In this document: positions 9,897 to 21,312 of the stretch, piece after piece
Layout of the letters: every line of letters starts with the position of its first letter
Numbering within the stretch: position 1 is the first letter of the stretch
Source: Monomorium pharaonis
Taxonomy: Eukaryota > Arthropoda > Insecta > Hymenoptera > Formicidae
Direction: 5' to 3'
Length of the DNA: 64,000 nucleotides
NCBI RefSeq assembly: GCF_013373865.1
Contig: NC_050470.1
Coordinates: forward strand, 10,028,373 to 10,092,372
The notes under the pieces: model-generated
What the model was told of the DNA's origin: nothing
The model's input: only the letters and a program-made list of their open reading frames with translations
Databases searched by the model: none
Made by a program: the position numbers and the translations under genes

Positions 9897-11270
9897 ATGA
9901 CGCTCATTTGCGCTTACTGCAAAAAGTTTATCTCGTCTGCAAACGCACTGGCGAGTGAATGCGTGGCTAACCACGTTTTTCATGCAAATTGCCTGACCAC
10001 TCTTGCGGGCTCAAATGTCTTAGGACTAGGGGGGGATACCTCCGGGTTTCCCTGCCCCATCTGTGCAAATCAAACACCACGCACGAACCACCAAGCCATT
10101 TCTCACACCGCGGATGAACATTCTCGGCCACTGGAGTCCCAGCCTGATAACTCTGAGAGTCTCGTATCGCTGCTGCTGAAGAAAATGACAAACATCGAGG
10201 ACAAACTTCAAGAACTCACAGCGATCAATGCCAAACTATCTACACTCGAGCTTGGCATTATACGATGCTCCGCTTGCTACGAGGACCTCACGACAAAAAC
10301 CGATATGCTTGCCGCAACCACGCAGGACCTTAACAACCGCGTCTGCACTCTCGAGCGTCAACCACCGCCGGGACCCCAGCCGGGAGCGGACGTGGCCGGA
10401 TCTCGTCTTGGGGCTCGCCTTGATGCCCTTGAGCAGTCGAGGCTCGATTCTGAGCTAATCATGTTCGGGGTGATCGAGCTTCCCCCTGAAGATACTCTTG
10501 CGGTGATAAATAAAATCGCCACCACACTTCGCGTGGAGGTCTCCCCCGGGGACATCCAGTCGTGCTTCCGCATTTCTGCTTCGCTTGGTCGTCCCCGCCC
10601 ACTCGTGGTCCGTTTGTCGTCAAATGCAATTCGCAACCGCTGGATCAACTGTAAGCGCGCGAGGGGAGTGTTGGAGGGGGGTGAGGTCTCTGTCTCCCTA
10701 TCCGGTTCACGCATCGACATTACGGAGCGGCTAACAGCTCCTACGCGACGCATCCTGGCTGAGGCGAGGCAAGCTGTCGGGAGCGGTCGGCTGCACCGCG
10801 CCTGGGTGCGGAACGGGCGCATTTACATTAGGCAGCAACAGAATGCATCTCCAATTATCATTCGTGACCTTGAACATCTAAATACAGTTCTAGCTGAAAC
10901 CTTGCCTGCGACTTTGCCCGTTGCGCCCGCCGCGGTGCAGCTCTCCGCTCGGGCTTTCCACCGCCCTTCTGCTGCCCCTCGAGGTTACTCCGTCGCTCCG
11001 CCGTCTCACCCAGTGATTACTGTCTCTCCAGCGCTCTCTCCGACCTCCGCGATCACCGAGACTACCGCGTCTTCTGCGGCTTCCACCCCTCCGCTCACCG
11101 GGGGCTCGTCTCCGTCTCCGTCGCAGCCCCCGTCTCTGCCTGCGTTTTCGTCTTCCTCGCTGACTGCGTCTTCAGCATCAACATCGGGCCCCCCATCTAC
11201 TTTAAAAAATGGCTCGGACAAAAGCGCCACGGGTGCTATTCCCAAGAAACCTTCCCATCGCAAAGCCTGA
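9897..11270 (+). CDS. LINE ORF1 protein with N-terminal PHD/RING-like zinc finger
   Basis: 457 codons, intact. Residues 4-60 hold a PHD/RING-like cysteine-histidine pattern: CAYC, then a CVANHVFHANC core and CPIC. Residues about 90-160 look like a coiled coil with an internal CSAC pair. Residues 180-330 resemble the RNA-binding domain of LINE ORF1 proteins (SCFRISASLGRPRPLVVRL, then VRNGRIYIRQQ). The last 110 residues are a Pro/Ser/Thr-rich, low-complexity tail. ORF1 proteins coat the element RNA as a multimer. The start is the ATG at 9897, ten codons before the first Cys pair is complete. This is one of the few unbroken retroelement genes in the window. Confidence 0.8.
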   Translation: MTLICAYCKKFISSANALASECVANHVFHANCLTTLAGSNVLGLGGDTSGFPCPICANQTPRTNHQAISHTADEHSRPLESQPDNSESLVSLLLKKMTNIEDKLQELTAINAKLSTLELGIIRCSACYEDLTTKTDMLAATTQDLNNRVCTLERQPPPGPQPGADVAGSRLGARLDALEQSRLDSELIMFGVIELPPEDTLAVINKIATTLRVEVSPGDIQSCFRISASLGRPRPLVVRLSSNAIRNRWINCKRARGVLEGGEVSVSLSGSRIDITERLTAPTRRILAEARQAVGSGRLHRAWVRNGRIYIRQQQNASPIIIRDLEHLNTVLAETLPATLPVAPAAVQLSARAFHRPSAAPRGYSVAPPSHPVITVSPALSPTSAITETTASSAASTPPLTGGSSPSPSQPPSLPAFSSSSLTASSASTSGPPSTLKNGSDKSATGAIPKKPSHRKA

Positions 11271-11321
11271 CTCACGCCTTCTCTCCTTGTCTGCGATCAA
11301 AAACCGCTACGCCTATGCCAC

Positions 11322-12618
11322 GTGAATTGCCAATCCCTCCTCCCCCATTTTCATGAATTTTGTGACTACTTTTCGAGCGGCCACTACGATCTCATCGCTT
11401 TGTCTGAGACCTGGCTTAAGGACCATGTGCCAGACAGCCTGGTCTCCCTACCTGGCTACAGGCTCCTCAGGCACGACAGGGTTGGGAAGGGGGGCGGAGG
11501 GATTGGACTATACTTGCGTTATGGTATTGGCGCTACCATCCTCGCCTCCTCGCCGGATACTTTTTGCTCCCAACCCGAATACTTATTTCTCCGTATTTCC
11601 ATTGCGTCACTCCGGCCTCTTCTTCTGGGCGTGCTTTATCGGCCTCCCAAGCTGGGGCATCTTGTCGCGTTTCAGGATGACTTTGAAAAGCTCCAACCCT
11701 CCTACACTAACGCTGCAATCATAGGCGACTTCAACATCGACTTAAATCGTCCTTCCTTCGACACGAATTTCCTCCTCAACTTCTGTGCCAGCAACCACCT
11801 CTTCATAGTTCCTTACTCCAATACGCATCATACCTTTTTTTCCGCACCCGCATCGACCATTGTCTCTTCAGTAGCCAATCTTTACTCCTATCCCATCGCC
11901 AGTTTCCTCTTTCCTTTCTCTCTCTTCACGACCTGATCGAGGTCACTCTCGATCTACTAGTACACAGGCTGCCTCCCCGCGTAATTTCTACTCGTGACTT
12001 CTCTAATTTCAACTCTGAAAATTTTTGTGAATCTCTTAACTTCTTTGACTGGTCCATCTTCTTCCAACCAGCTCCGCTTGACACCTTGATTTCCACTCTC
12101 AATTACCATCTTATCAAGGCGTGGGATCTCCACGCCCCTTTACTCTTTTTCAGGGCCAGAAGGCCTCCTGCCCCGTGGCTAAATCGCGCAATCCGCTCTT
12201 TAATGCGCCGCAGGGACTCTGCTTGCCGCGCGCTCCGTCGACGTCCTTCTCTCCACCTTTGGAACCATTTCAGGTCCCTCCGCAACGAGGTGCATGGACT
12301 TGTCAATGAGTCCAGGGACGCCTATTTGGCTAATCGGCTGGGCTCCATTCCCAACTCCTCACGCCTATGGTCAGAACTGAAGGTCCTCGGCCTTGCCAAA
12401 TCCAAATCCTCCTCACCACCTGATATCCCTCTTGATCAGCTCAATACTTTCTTCACTACTGCAACTCCCCCCACTTTCTCCTTTCCTAGTTCCTCTCTCC
12501 TCCTCACACCCAATACCCATTCTTACACCCCTAATCCCCCGACCATTTCCCAGCTCACCTCCACTTGCCCATCTTCTTCTTCTATATCCAACCCCGATGC
12601 TTTCTATTTTCATCACAA
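11322..12618 (+). pseudogene. LINE ORF2, endonuclease part, truncated and frameshifted
   Basis: The AP endonuclease domain is recognisable by NCQSL near 11325, LIALSETWL at about 11391 (catalytic Glu), the LGVLYRPP block near 11630 and IGDFNIDL near 11725 (catalytic Asp). The frame shifts between about 11860 and 11940; the linker before the reverse transcriptase continues in another frame at 12086-12618 (PAPWLNRAIRSLMRRRD, then DAYLANRLG). The reverse transcriptase is missing, because the sequence changes to the Gypsy-2 LTR at 12619. Endonuclease nicks the target for target-primed reverse transcription; this copy cannot do so. Confidence 0.78.
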
Positions 12619-12894
12619 GGTACTTCCGCGGTCATACCCCCAAAACCGGTGTATAAATACGCCGGTGGACAGACAACGAGTGGGCTTTGCTACACCGTAT
12701 ACAGCGACGAACGTATGTCGCTGGCGCTCTCATACTTATTACGGGTTATTATATACGTGTTATCAAGTGTAACCAAAACAGAATATATATATATATTGTT
12801 AAAACTGACTACAATTTCTCCAAGACCCGACCCGAGGAGTATCGACAGGCAATCCCTATTACCTGTGACCCTTTATCTAAGAAGGGCCACAACA
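12619..12894 (+). repeat. Gypsy-2 5' LTR, lacking its first ~230 bp
   Basis: Matches 22239-22518 from GTACTTCCGCGGTCATAC through CACAACA. It keeps the TATAAATA box at 12653 but has lost the upstream part of U3, directly abutting LINE sequence. Differences from the 3' LTR include several CG to CA or TG changes. Confidence 0.85.
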
Positions 12895-12898
12895 AATC

Positions 12899-12914
12899 TG
12901 GTGGCAGCGGTGGG
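12899..12914 (+). other. Gypsy-2 primer-binding site
   Basis: TGGTGGCAGCGGTGGG lies four bases after the LTR end CACAACA, the normal place for a tRNA primer site. I did not assign the tRNA. Confidence 0.6.
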
Positions 12915-13214
12915 ATGCACTGTCGAAGAACCTACAAGGAAAGTACTCCCTAACGGACGCTGAGTCGAGAAGAGAACAGCTAAGAAAGAAAAAGAGCGGA
13001 AGCCGATCAGAGCGAACTAAACTCGCCAAGGATCCTGCACCACGCAGCCGAGCCGATCAGCTGATCTGCGGACCCGAGATCCAGCAGGGAAGACAGCCAT
13101 CGAGCCAGAGCTCCGCCATCGGACAGCGCAACAGCGATAGCGGCGTAACTGGAGAAGACACCGACCTACCGCATCGTGATTCACCAGCCAAGCGGCGAAA
13201 CGACGGACGACAAC

Positions 13215-13243
13215 ATGCAACGATATACTGCGTTAATGTAAGT
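13215..13243 (+). promoter_or_regulatory. Short leader ORF ending in a splice donor (putative env exon 1)
   Basis: An ATG at 13215 opens a 23-nt leader that runs into GTAAGT at 13238-13243, a consensus donor. The leader ends in phase 2, and the acceptor at 19324-19325 needs exactly phase 2 to enter the env frame. It lies upstream of the gag ATG at 13367. In Drosophila gypsy and related errantiviruses env is known to be made from a spliced mRNA, so this is the expected arrangement; the pairing here is inferred. Confidence 0.6.
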
Positions 13244-13366
13244 CTGACAAATCTTGTAATGCGAAATAGATTATAAGTAAGCGCGTCCGATAAAACCCCG
13301 AAATACGCAAGCCCCCGGTAACCTAGTTATCGAAAAGCAACCTTAGCAAGTAATTAGCATAAGCGA

Positions 13367-15110
13367 ATGTCCGACGATAGAAACTCGCCTATACGCAACG
13401 AATCGTGGCTATTCAGCGAAGCTGCGGCGCGGTCAATACATTATTTAGAATTAGATCCTGCCTGGCGAGCGGCCCAAGCCCTTCGCGAAAAACGAGATAA
13501 CGTTCGTAGGGCCTTAGAATATTCCCCCGAAGGCAATAACGAGCTACCCGAGTACGTGATACGCGAGCGAGAATTTCCCTTCACGAGTCTCGATTCAAGC
13601 TTATTCGAATACGCGACACGACAAGACCGCGAGATCAGACGAACGAGACCATACATTAGCCGGACCTCGAGTCGCGTATTCTCACGAGATGAATTCTCAC
13701 TGACCTCGTACTATTCGGATATATTTAACCCAGACAAAATTCTCGAACGATACGCAATGAGTGCCAACGACCAAGCACAGCCATCGGGCGCTCAACAAAC
13801 GGAAGCGCAACAATTTATGGTTGACGCGGAGAGAGAACTTCAGGAAATACATCAAACACTTCGCGAAAATCCGGCCGCCAGGGCAGCACAGCCCAACGTA
13901 GCGCGAGAAAGAGACGACGAAGTCCGGGACACGCTACGCGCCGTAATTCAAGAAATCCGTCGGTTACAAACGGATATAGACGCCGTGCGAGAAACACAAC
14001 TGCACACGCAGCACATCTACGATTATCGCCCATCGCGACCAAACCGAAGAGATACGACCATTATAGACCACGACGATGACGTTCGACATCGAAGAGGCCG
14101 CGGGACACTACCGTTAAAGGAAGCGCGTTGCATGATCCCAGAATTCGATGGGAATGCAAGTAAACTGCAAGAATTTTTAAGCGCAATGACTTACGCGGTA
14201 GAAAACATTGATCCGGCCGACGAAGTGACGCTATTAGATGCGATATTATGCACCAAATTAAAAGGTCGTGCTATGCTGGATTTCCAAACGCGAAAAGTCC
14301 GAGATTTTGAGCAATTAAAACAGGAGCTAGAAGCGTGTTACGCTAGTAAAAAGAGCACCACGCATTTACAAATCGAGTTTAATACGCTAAAACAAAGAAC
14401 TGGAGAAAATGCGCAAACATACGGACTCCGCGCCGATAAATTAACAATGACCTGTACGAGTCCATGATAGAGGGTCGACAACACTACACGACCGAAAACA
14501 AACGCGCAATATTAGATATTTTGCAGCAACAGGCACTCGAAAATTACCAAATCGGACTTAACGACGACACAAAAGCCGTAGTCCGATCGCGCGGATACGC
14601 GACACTGCAAGAAGCAATAGCCGCTGTTAGCGCGGAAGAGCGAATAAAAGGAACGGCCGCTAACCGACCCAAGCCGAAATATAACACGCTTGGCGGAGAC
14701 AATTACAAAAATAAATTACAATGCCGCAAATGTGGAAAAATGGGGCACCATGGCAAAGATTGCCGAAGCAGCCGGTATGCAAATCGCTTTGCGTTACCGC
14801 AACCGGAGAAATCACGCGTCAATGCAGTCGACAAATTTTGCAAACACTGCAAGAAACGCGGCCACACTCGGAATGAATGCTGGCACCTAAACGGCAAAAC
14901 TATCAATAAAACGTCAAATGGCCTCCAAGGACCACGACACAATAATATGAAAAATCATAATACGCGAAAAACAATTGAATCGCGAAAGAAAAAGAACTCC
15001 GATTCCGAATCTAGTAGCGAAGAAGAAAAATCAGCTAGAAAGCAAAATAAGTGCGCGCGCTCGTATCAAGTTGCGCAAGTAACCCGAGCCGCCCAGCCAA
15101 GCAGCGGCCT
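13367..15110 (+). pseudogene. Gypsy-2 gag with one frameshift
   Basis: The first block (13367 to about 14450) has a charged N-terminus, a coiled-coil-like middle and a capsid part with CMIPEFDGNASKLQEFLSAM near 14130, the style of 412/mdg1-type and errantivirus capsids. A one-base shift near 14450 moves the rest into the next frame, which starts at 14464 and contains two zinc knuckles, CRKCGKMGHHGKDC (14722) and CKHCKKRGHTRNEC (14839). A Ser/Glu-rich basic-acidic linker follows. After the shift the frame is continuous with the protease, so gag and pol share one frame with no separate pol start. Confidence 0.8.
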
Positions 15111-18100
15111 CGACCAAATCACGCTCCCGATACAGGAGACGCGATCAAGGGAGATTGACATGCTTTTTGATTCGGGCGCGACCCTCTTACTCATAAAAGT
15201 CAAAACTTTAAAAGAGAAAACAAAAGTTTCCCCCGGAAAAATCACCCTAGCAGGGATAACTGGTCACAAAATGCACACAATCGGAAGCATGCAGGCCCAC
15301 ATTAAACTAGGCGAGCAAGTATTAAAACATACGATGTACGTTGTCAAGGATGATTTCCCCATGGAGTATGATGGAATACTTGGACTCGACTTCATGAAAA
15401 AACACCGCGTAATCTGTGATTACAACCAACAGCAATTAAAAATAGCCGGCGTCACATTTAAACTAAGACCCTGCGGCAAAATTACTCTACAGCCGCGCAG
15501 TGAGACTATCGTCTGAGCCATCACTAACCGAAATCAACCCGGAGTGATCCAAGCAAAAGAAACTAAACCCGGGGTATATATCGGCCGATGTCTGGTGGAA
15601 CCAAAAAATTTTGCATGCGCAATTAGCGTAATAAATACAACCGACAAGCCAATAGAAATACGTACTCCGCATGTGACCATAGAAGATCACGATGAAAACG
15701 ATTATCAGATATACGCTGTTATCAACGAAGCGGAATGTACAGATAAACCGCGGAGCAAACGAATCTGACAAACACTACGCACCCGGCACCTCAACTCAGA
15801 AGAAAGACAGGCTCTCACACGGATATGCGAAGAATATCAAGACATATTCCACCTAAGTGGAGAATCATTGACATGCACCGCAGCAGTGAAACATGAGATA
15901 CGTACACAAGCCGACGCATCGCCGGTCAACGTACGACCGTATCGCCTCCCTGCGAAGCATAAGGAAGAGGTGAATACGCAGATAAAACAAATGCTACACG
16001 ATGGCATTATCAGAGCTAGCACAAGTCAGTGGAACGCGCCACTATTAGTGGTACCCAAAAAAGCTGACTCAGCCGGAAAACCGAAGCTTTGAATTGTAAT
16101 CGACTTCAGAAAGCTCAACGATTTAACCATTGGCGATTCATTTCCCCTACCCAACATAGAAGAAATACTAGATCAATTCGGGAACGCCAAATATTTTTCA
16201 ACGTTAGACTTAGCGTCAGGGTATCATCAGATACCAATGGCTGAGCACGATAAACCAAAGACAGCGTTCTCAACACCGTACGGACATTACGAATACAATC
16301 GAATGCCGTTCGGATTAAAAAACGCGCCAGCCACGTTCCAGAGACTGATGAATTCAGTACTCATAGAAATACAAGGACTCAGATGCTTAGTATATCTCGA
16401 TGACATAGTGATATACGGCTCGAGTCTAGAAGATCATAACAAACGGTTAACGGAAGTACTGCAACGCTTACAAGAAGCGAATTTAAAGCTGCAGCCAGAC
16501 AAATGCGAATTTTTACGCAAGGAAGTCAATTATTTAGGACATGTGATTTCCGAAGAGGGAATATCACCAAATCCAGCAAAGCTGCAAGCAATAAGAGATT
16601 TTCCGAAACCACAAAAGGTTAAGGATGTTCAGTCCTTTATAGGCCTCGCCGGATATTATAGAAAATTCATTAAAAAATTTTCCAAAATCGCAAAACCGTT
16701 AACCAAACTAACCAAGAAAACAGAAAAATTCGCGTGGACCGCCGAACAACAAATAGCCTTCAATACGCTAAAAGAAAAATTAACGACGGCACCAGTGCTC
16801 CAATATCCAGATTTCACAAAAGAATTTAATGTGACCACGGACGCATCCGATTATGCAATCGGAGCGGTATTGTCACAGGGACCGATAGGCAACAATCGTC
16901 CCATTGCTTACGCAAGCAGAATACTAAATCGCGCAGAGCAGAATTACAGTACCACCGAGAAAGAATTACTCGCAATAGTGTGGGCTGTAAAACATTTCCG
17001 ACCGTATGTATATGGGACCAAGTTTAAGATCGTAACCGATCATAAACCCCTTATATGGTTGTTTAATGTAAACGACCCCGGATCAAGACTGATTCGATGG
17101 AGATTGAAACTGGAAGAGTACGATTATGAAATTATTTATAAGGCCGGTCGAGCGAACGCGAACGCCGACGCGCTGAGTCGTAACGTGAAGCGGGACGCTC
17201 ACGTTACAGAAGCAACTGATAAAGTCCTCGCGCTAAACGAAGACGGCGAACACGCATATACATCCAATGAAGATGATAAAGAAGAGGATAACAAATGCGA
17301 ACCAGCATATACAGAAGAACAGAAAAAACAAATTCTGTATGAATATCATGATACACCTACAGGAGGACATCAAGGAATCGAAAGAACGATAAAAAGAATA
17401 CGACTCAAACATAATTGGCCTGGATTAACGGCCGATGTAAAGCGGTACGTAAGAAAATGCGAGTTATGCCAAAAGAATAAACTCTCTCGAAGAAAGGCAC
17501 CTCTTATCGTCACAGATACGCCAAGCCGACTCTTCGAGAAATGTGCGCTCGACATTGTAGGACCACTGACAATAACAAAAAATGACAATCGGTACCTACT
17601 CACTTTTCAGGATCATCTTACGAAATTCAGTAAGGCGATACCTATCCCGAACCAGGAAGCAAATACCGTGAGCAAAGAATTTGTCACGAAAATTGTACTG
17701 GAATACGGAACGCCAGATTACGTATTAACGGATCAAGGCATGAATTTCACGAGCGAGATATTCAAAAATACGTGCAAACTATTGAAAATAAATAAAATTC
17801 AAACTACCGCCTACCACCCCGAGAGCAATGGAACTCTTGAAAGATCGCATCGGACTCTAGCCGAATATTTGCGACATTATATAAATCCAGACCAAACTGA
17901 CTGGGACGAATGGATCCCGTACGCAATGCACACGTACAATACAACGCCTCACACGGCGACAGGGTATACACCGTTCGAACTAATATACGATCGACAGGCA
18001 GAACTGCCAACAGCCCTAACAAAACAGCCTAAACCCACCTATAACTACGACGACTATGCGCAAGAATTAAGGGAGAGGTTAAGGGCCTCAAACCGTGTCG

Positions 18101-18363
18101 CACGCAAAAACATAAAAAAAGGAAAGGCAAAAGCAAAAACGCAATACGATAAACGCGCAAAGGAAACAAAATTTAAAGTCGGTGAGAAGGTACTACTATA
18201 CGATGAGACGCTCCGGCGCGGAAGATCTAAGAAACTCGACGCGCAATGGACCGGACCGTACACGGTGACCAAAAAACACTCAGAAGTCAATTATACTATT
18301 AAACAAGGCAGGACAACTACGCGCGTGCACGTAAACCGCCTAAAAGCATTTATTGAAGCGTAA
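15111..18363 (+). pseudogene. Gypsy-2 pol with three in-frame TGA stops
   Basis: Protease: MLFDSGATLLLI (15160) and GILGLDFM (15376). RT (about 15900-16560) with VIDFRKLNDL, STLDLASGYHQI, MPFGLKNAPATFQ and the YLDD site (16398). RNase H with TTDASDYAIGAVL (16840) and TDHKPLIWL (17035). Integrase with an H2C2 domain (17344-17475), catalytic positions ALDIVGPL, VLTDQGMNF and NGTLERSHRTL, and a C-terminal TGPYTV strand. All of it lies in one frame, broken only by TGA at 15514, 15766 and 16090. The last 708 codons (16237-18363) are uninterrupted. The stops sit between protease and RT and before the RT fingers, so RT could not be made as part of a polyprotein. Confidence 0.88.
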
Positions 18364-18565
18364 CGCAGGTGAGAAAAAGAGAAAAGAAAAAGAAGAGCAA
18401 AACAAAAATAGAGACTTACCATGGTGATACTGCCAGCCGGAACATGACCCAAAAAATTAAATTATCCTTGATACAGTCATAGTACACTACCCACACCAAA
18501 TGAAAACTAATCACTACACCTAAGAATTAAGCACTAAAGACTACGGAGCAACGTTTATAATACAG

Positions 18566-19024
18566 TTAATTAGCTAGATCTTCAGACGAAGGATACAGAT
18601 CCGACAGAACTCCATCACGGAGATATAAGTTTACGGCGAACTCGAGTTCAAGATCAAAATTATCTTTGAACTCGCCACCATAAGTACTATTTAACAAAAT
18701 CCCCTCGGAGGTCCCCTCGTCCTCTATAACCAACAGATCACAATCCTCCGAACAATCCATTAATGAGTCGGATTTCTCCCAAGGAAAGGGACCATCATCG
18801 CACCCAGCAAAATGTTCATAGCCTTTGATAGGCAAAGGCTCGGCAGGATCAGAACCTTTATACTCGTCCAACGGAATGTAACTCATCACCTCCAAGTCAT
18901 CTGATAGTATGACTGTCTCCCGATCATGGAAGTCGGAAAAGACATCATCGTAACCAGTGCTCTGGCCATCACCACTCCACTCACTCTCCGCACTATCGCA
19001 CGAACTTAAATCGCGACGATACAT
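18566..19024 (-). CDS. Antisense acidic ORF between pol and env
   Basis: 152 codons on the strand opposite to all other Gypsy-2 genes, filling the gap between the pol stop (18363) and the env acceptor (19325). The + strand has no ORF of 60 codons or more here. The product is strongly acidic (many Asp and Glu), with clusters such as SDDLEVMSY, PFPWEKSD and LLVIEDEGTSE, five Cys, and no signal peptide or transmembrane segment. The start has G at -3 and no upstream in-frame ATG is needed. I do not recognise the family. It could be an antisense gene of the element, comparable in position only to antisense genes of some vertebrate retroviruses, a captured gene, or an old insertion. Coding status is inferred from openness and composition. 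Confidence 0.5.
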   Translation of the reverse strand: MYRRDLSSCDSAESEWSGDGQSTGYDDVFSDFHDRETVILSDDLEVMSYIPLDEYKGSDPAEPLPIKGYEHFAGCDDGPFPWEKSDSLMDCSEDCDLLVIEDEGTSEGILLNSTYGGEFKDNFDLELEFAVNLYLRDGVLSDLYPSSEDLAN

Positions 19025-19289
19025 GACGACGTAAAAAATTTAAAAAACTCGCGACACACAAACGAACTAGTGGAAAGCCGACAAAAGACTGAAAATTCGG
19101 ACCGCCCAAAAGGAAAAGAAAAGGCAAAAAGAAAGACGAGAACGAATAAAATATGCACTACTAAGCAGCCACAAATTAGCAGCATCAAACGCACGTGCAG
19201 CAAAACGCTGATACAATTAAATAAGATACGCGTAGCAAAAGCCGATTTAATAAGAAATTCCTCGTACACACACATACACACAAAAATTA

Positions 19290-19325
19290 CAATAGGAAAA
19301 AAAATTTTTTTTTTTAAATAATTAG
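19290..19325 (+). promoter_or_regulatory. Putative env splice acceptor
   Basis: A run of twelve T residues is followed by AAATAATTAG ending at 19325. The env frame is open from just downstream (19318 onward) but has no in-frame ATG before the conserved N-terminal region, so a spliced start is needed. The acceptor phase matches the donor at 13238. Confidence 0.6.
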
Positions 19326-21045
19326 ATGTATAATCTGGGCAACACTGAATGCCGCGGAAGAACCGGACACAAGGCCACAGTACGAGATAGAAAGATTCAC
19401 CCATCATCCGGGAATATATTTCGAAAAGATAGGAATATTACACCAAGTAGAGTCTTCCTGGAAGGTGATAATCAAAGTAGACGCTACGTCACTAACCAAA
19501 CGACTTACGCAATTAGAAAAATACATACATAAAACAGACAATTTATGTCAGATGATAGCCGTAATCAGCAAGGAAACATGCACAAACTTGCATGAAATTA
19601 TTAAGAAAGGCTTTGAAAGAACCAATAACCTAATAAAGCGAATAAACGCAACGTACAAAAGACAAACCGCACAAAAGAGAGGATTGGTTGATGGAATAGG
19701 ATCTGTGGCGAAATCATTGTTTGGTACCATGGATGCAAATGATGAAAAACTCATCAACAAGCAATTAACAACATTGCATAATGCTCAGGAATTAAATAAA
19801 CATGCAATAAAAAACCATCTGAAAATAATGAAAGCGACAATAGCCCACATTGACAACAACGAACGAACAATACGACAAAATGAAAACACTCTTGCAGACG
19901 CAACTGACAAATTACGGACAAAACTTATCGAAGACGAAAAACAGAATAATCTACACGAACATTTCATAATTATTAACGCTATACTAGCTGACTTAACGCG
20001 AGACGTAGAAGACGTATTAGAATACGTAGCAAATGTCAAAAAGGGAATGTTGCATCCTCGCCTAACACCCATCAATGAAATAATAGAGTCTCTTAAAGAC
20101 GCAAGCTCGAAATTGCCTGAAGGATTATATTTCCCATTTAGAATAGGCAAAGAAGAATGGTCGACAATAGAAAGATTCGCGGAAATAGGCGCGTATTGCG
20201 ACCATTCTCACATATACACCATTCTAAAATTTCCGCTCATATTAATACTGAAATATGAAATTCAGAATGTAATTCCACTACCTATCCCAGATCAGAATAA
20301 CATCTTCTCATTTATAGAAGTAAACCATCCTCTCGTAGCGATAGATACAGTACAGCGTACATACATAATACTAGCGAATAGCGACCTACAGAAATGCGTA
20401 AAAATAAATCGCAAATACTTATGTACGCAGAACCATCCGGTATATAGAATAAATGCAAACTCCATATGCGAAGTAAAAATATACGCGGAAATTAAAGAAA
20501 ACAATAGAGACTGTAAAATAAAAAATACTATATCGAATAATAGTCTTTGGATAACATTAGAAAACTCACACTCGTGGTTATACTCGACACCGAGAAGCCA
20601 AGTAATCACTATACACTGTAAAGACCACGGACAAATAAAAGAAAAGATTGAAAGAACGGGTAGAATAACATTTAAAAATAGCTGTAAAATAGCGACGGAA
20701 AACGCTATAATAAAATCACTCAAGGCATCACATGAAACGCGAGTAGAAGCATATCTACCGCAATACAACATCTCGCTAATACAAAAGTCTGATTCAACAA
20801 ACGACACAGACATAACGAGAAAAATAAAATTAAAAGAGGTTATACAGAACCCATCAGAACTAGAAGGCTATAAGCAGAAAATAGATGAAATAAATAACGA
20901 AATTGAAAAAAGACCAAACTCGATCTTTCAATCGCCACACTTTATTTTTCCAATGGCAACAAGCGGGACAACCATTGTAATAGTTGTAATAGTGAGAATA
21001 ATAGGGATTATCGTGATACGTAAGAAAATGCGCGAATCACGCTAA
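19326..21045 (+). CDS. env: Gypsy-2 env (baculovirus F-like fusion glycoprotein)
   Basis: An open frame of about 573 codons. The N-terminal region carries the GIYFEKIG block typical of insect errantivirus Env and baculovirus F proteins. A furin-type site (QKRG) at about 19672-19683 is followed by the GSVAKSLFGTMD region, near the fusion peptide and first heptad. The middle is helical and Asn/Lys rich, and conserved Cys occur in the membrane-proximal half. A single transmembrane segment (about 20950-21020, TIVIVVIVRIIGIIVI) precedes a short basic tail. Family role: surface and transmembrane subunits for membrane fusion. The longest ATG-started frame begins at 19465, inside the conserved domain, so the natural start is probably the spliced leader at 13215. 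No stop or frameshift is visible. Confidence 0.83.
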
Positions 21046-21312
21046 TACAAAATAGAATAGTACGCGATTCTATAATGATATATATATTTATATAATAAAT
21101 TGTAATAAATTTCTCCCTACGGGAGAGGGGCGCATGGCAGTAACCAGCACGTCTCGAGTTAGCAAAACGTGACACACGATCACGTTACAGCGAATTGCCG
21201 GACTCTGGCAAGGAACGACACGTGCACCAACGGTGCACAGCTGACTTAGCTATGACCATATATGGTCCGATAATGGGTTTACTACCCCACCAAATACCAA
21301 TTTTAGAAAATT

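Larger units (their letters stand above)
9590..12618 (+). mobile_element. 5' part of a non-LTR retrotransposon (LINE)
   Basis: A 5' UTR of about 300 bp, ORF1 (9897-11270), and an ORF2 that begins with an AP-type endonuclease but stops before the reverse transcriptase where the truncated 5' LTR of Gypsy-2 begins at 12619. The missing 3' part does not reappear after Gypsy-2 at 22519, so this is not a simple insertion: a deletion also happened at the junction. The zinc-finger ORF1 and the endonuclease style suggest the CR1/Jockey group; the clade is an inference. Confidence 0.78.

Noticed and set aside
12687..12963. ORFs inside the Gypsy-2 LTRs
   Set aside because: They occur in regulatory LTR sequence, end at random and lack domains. 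The same holds for 22227-22454.
15514..16092. TGA recoded as selenocysteine or readthrough in Gypsy-2 pol
   Set aside because: Three separate TGAs at non-conserved positions, plus a gag frameshift and TGA stops in unrelated elements, fit mutation better than recoding.
19326..19532. ATG ORF starting just after the env acceptor
   Set aside because: It is in a different frame from env and has no recognised content; the env frame overlaps it.
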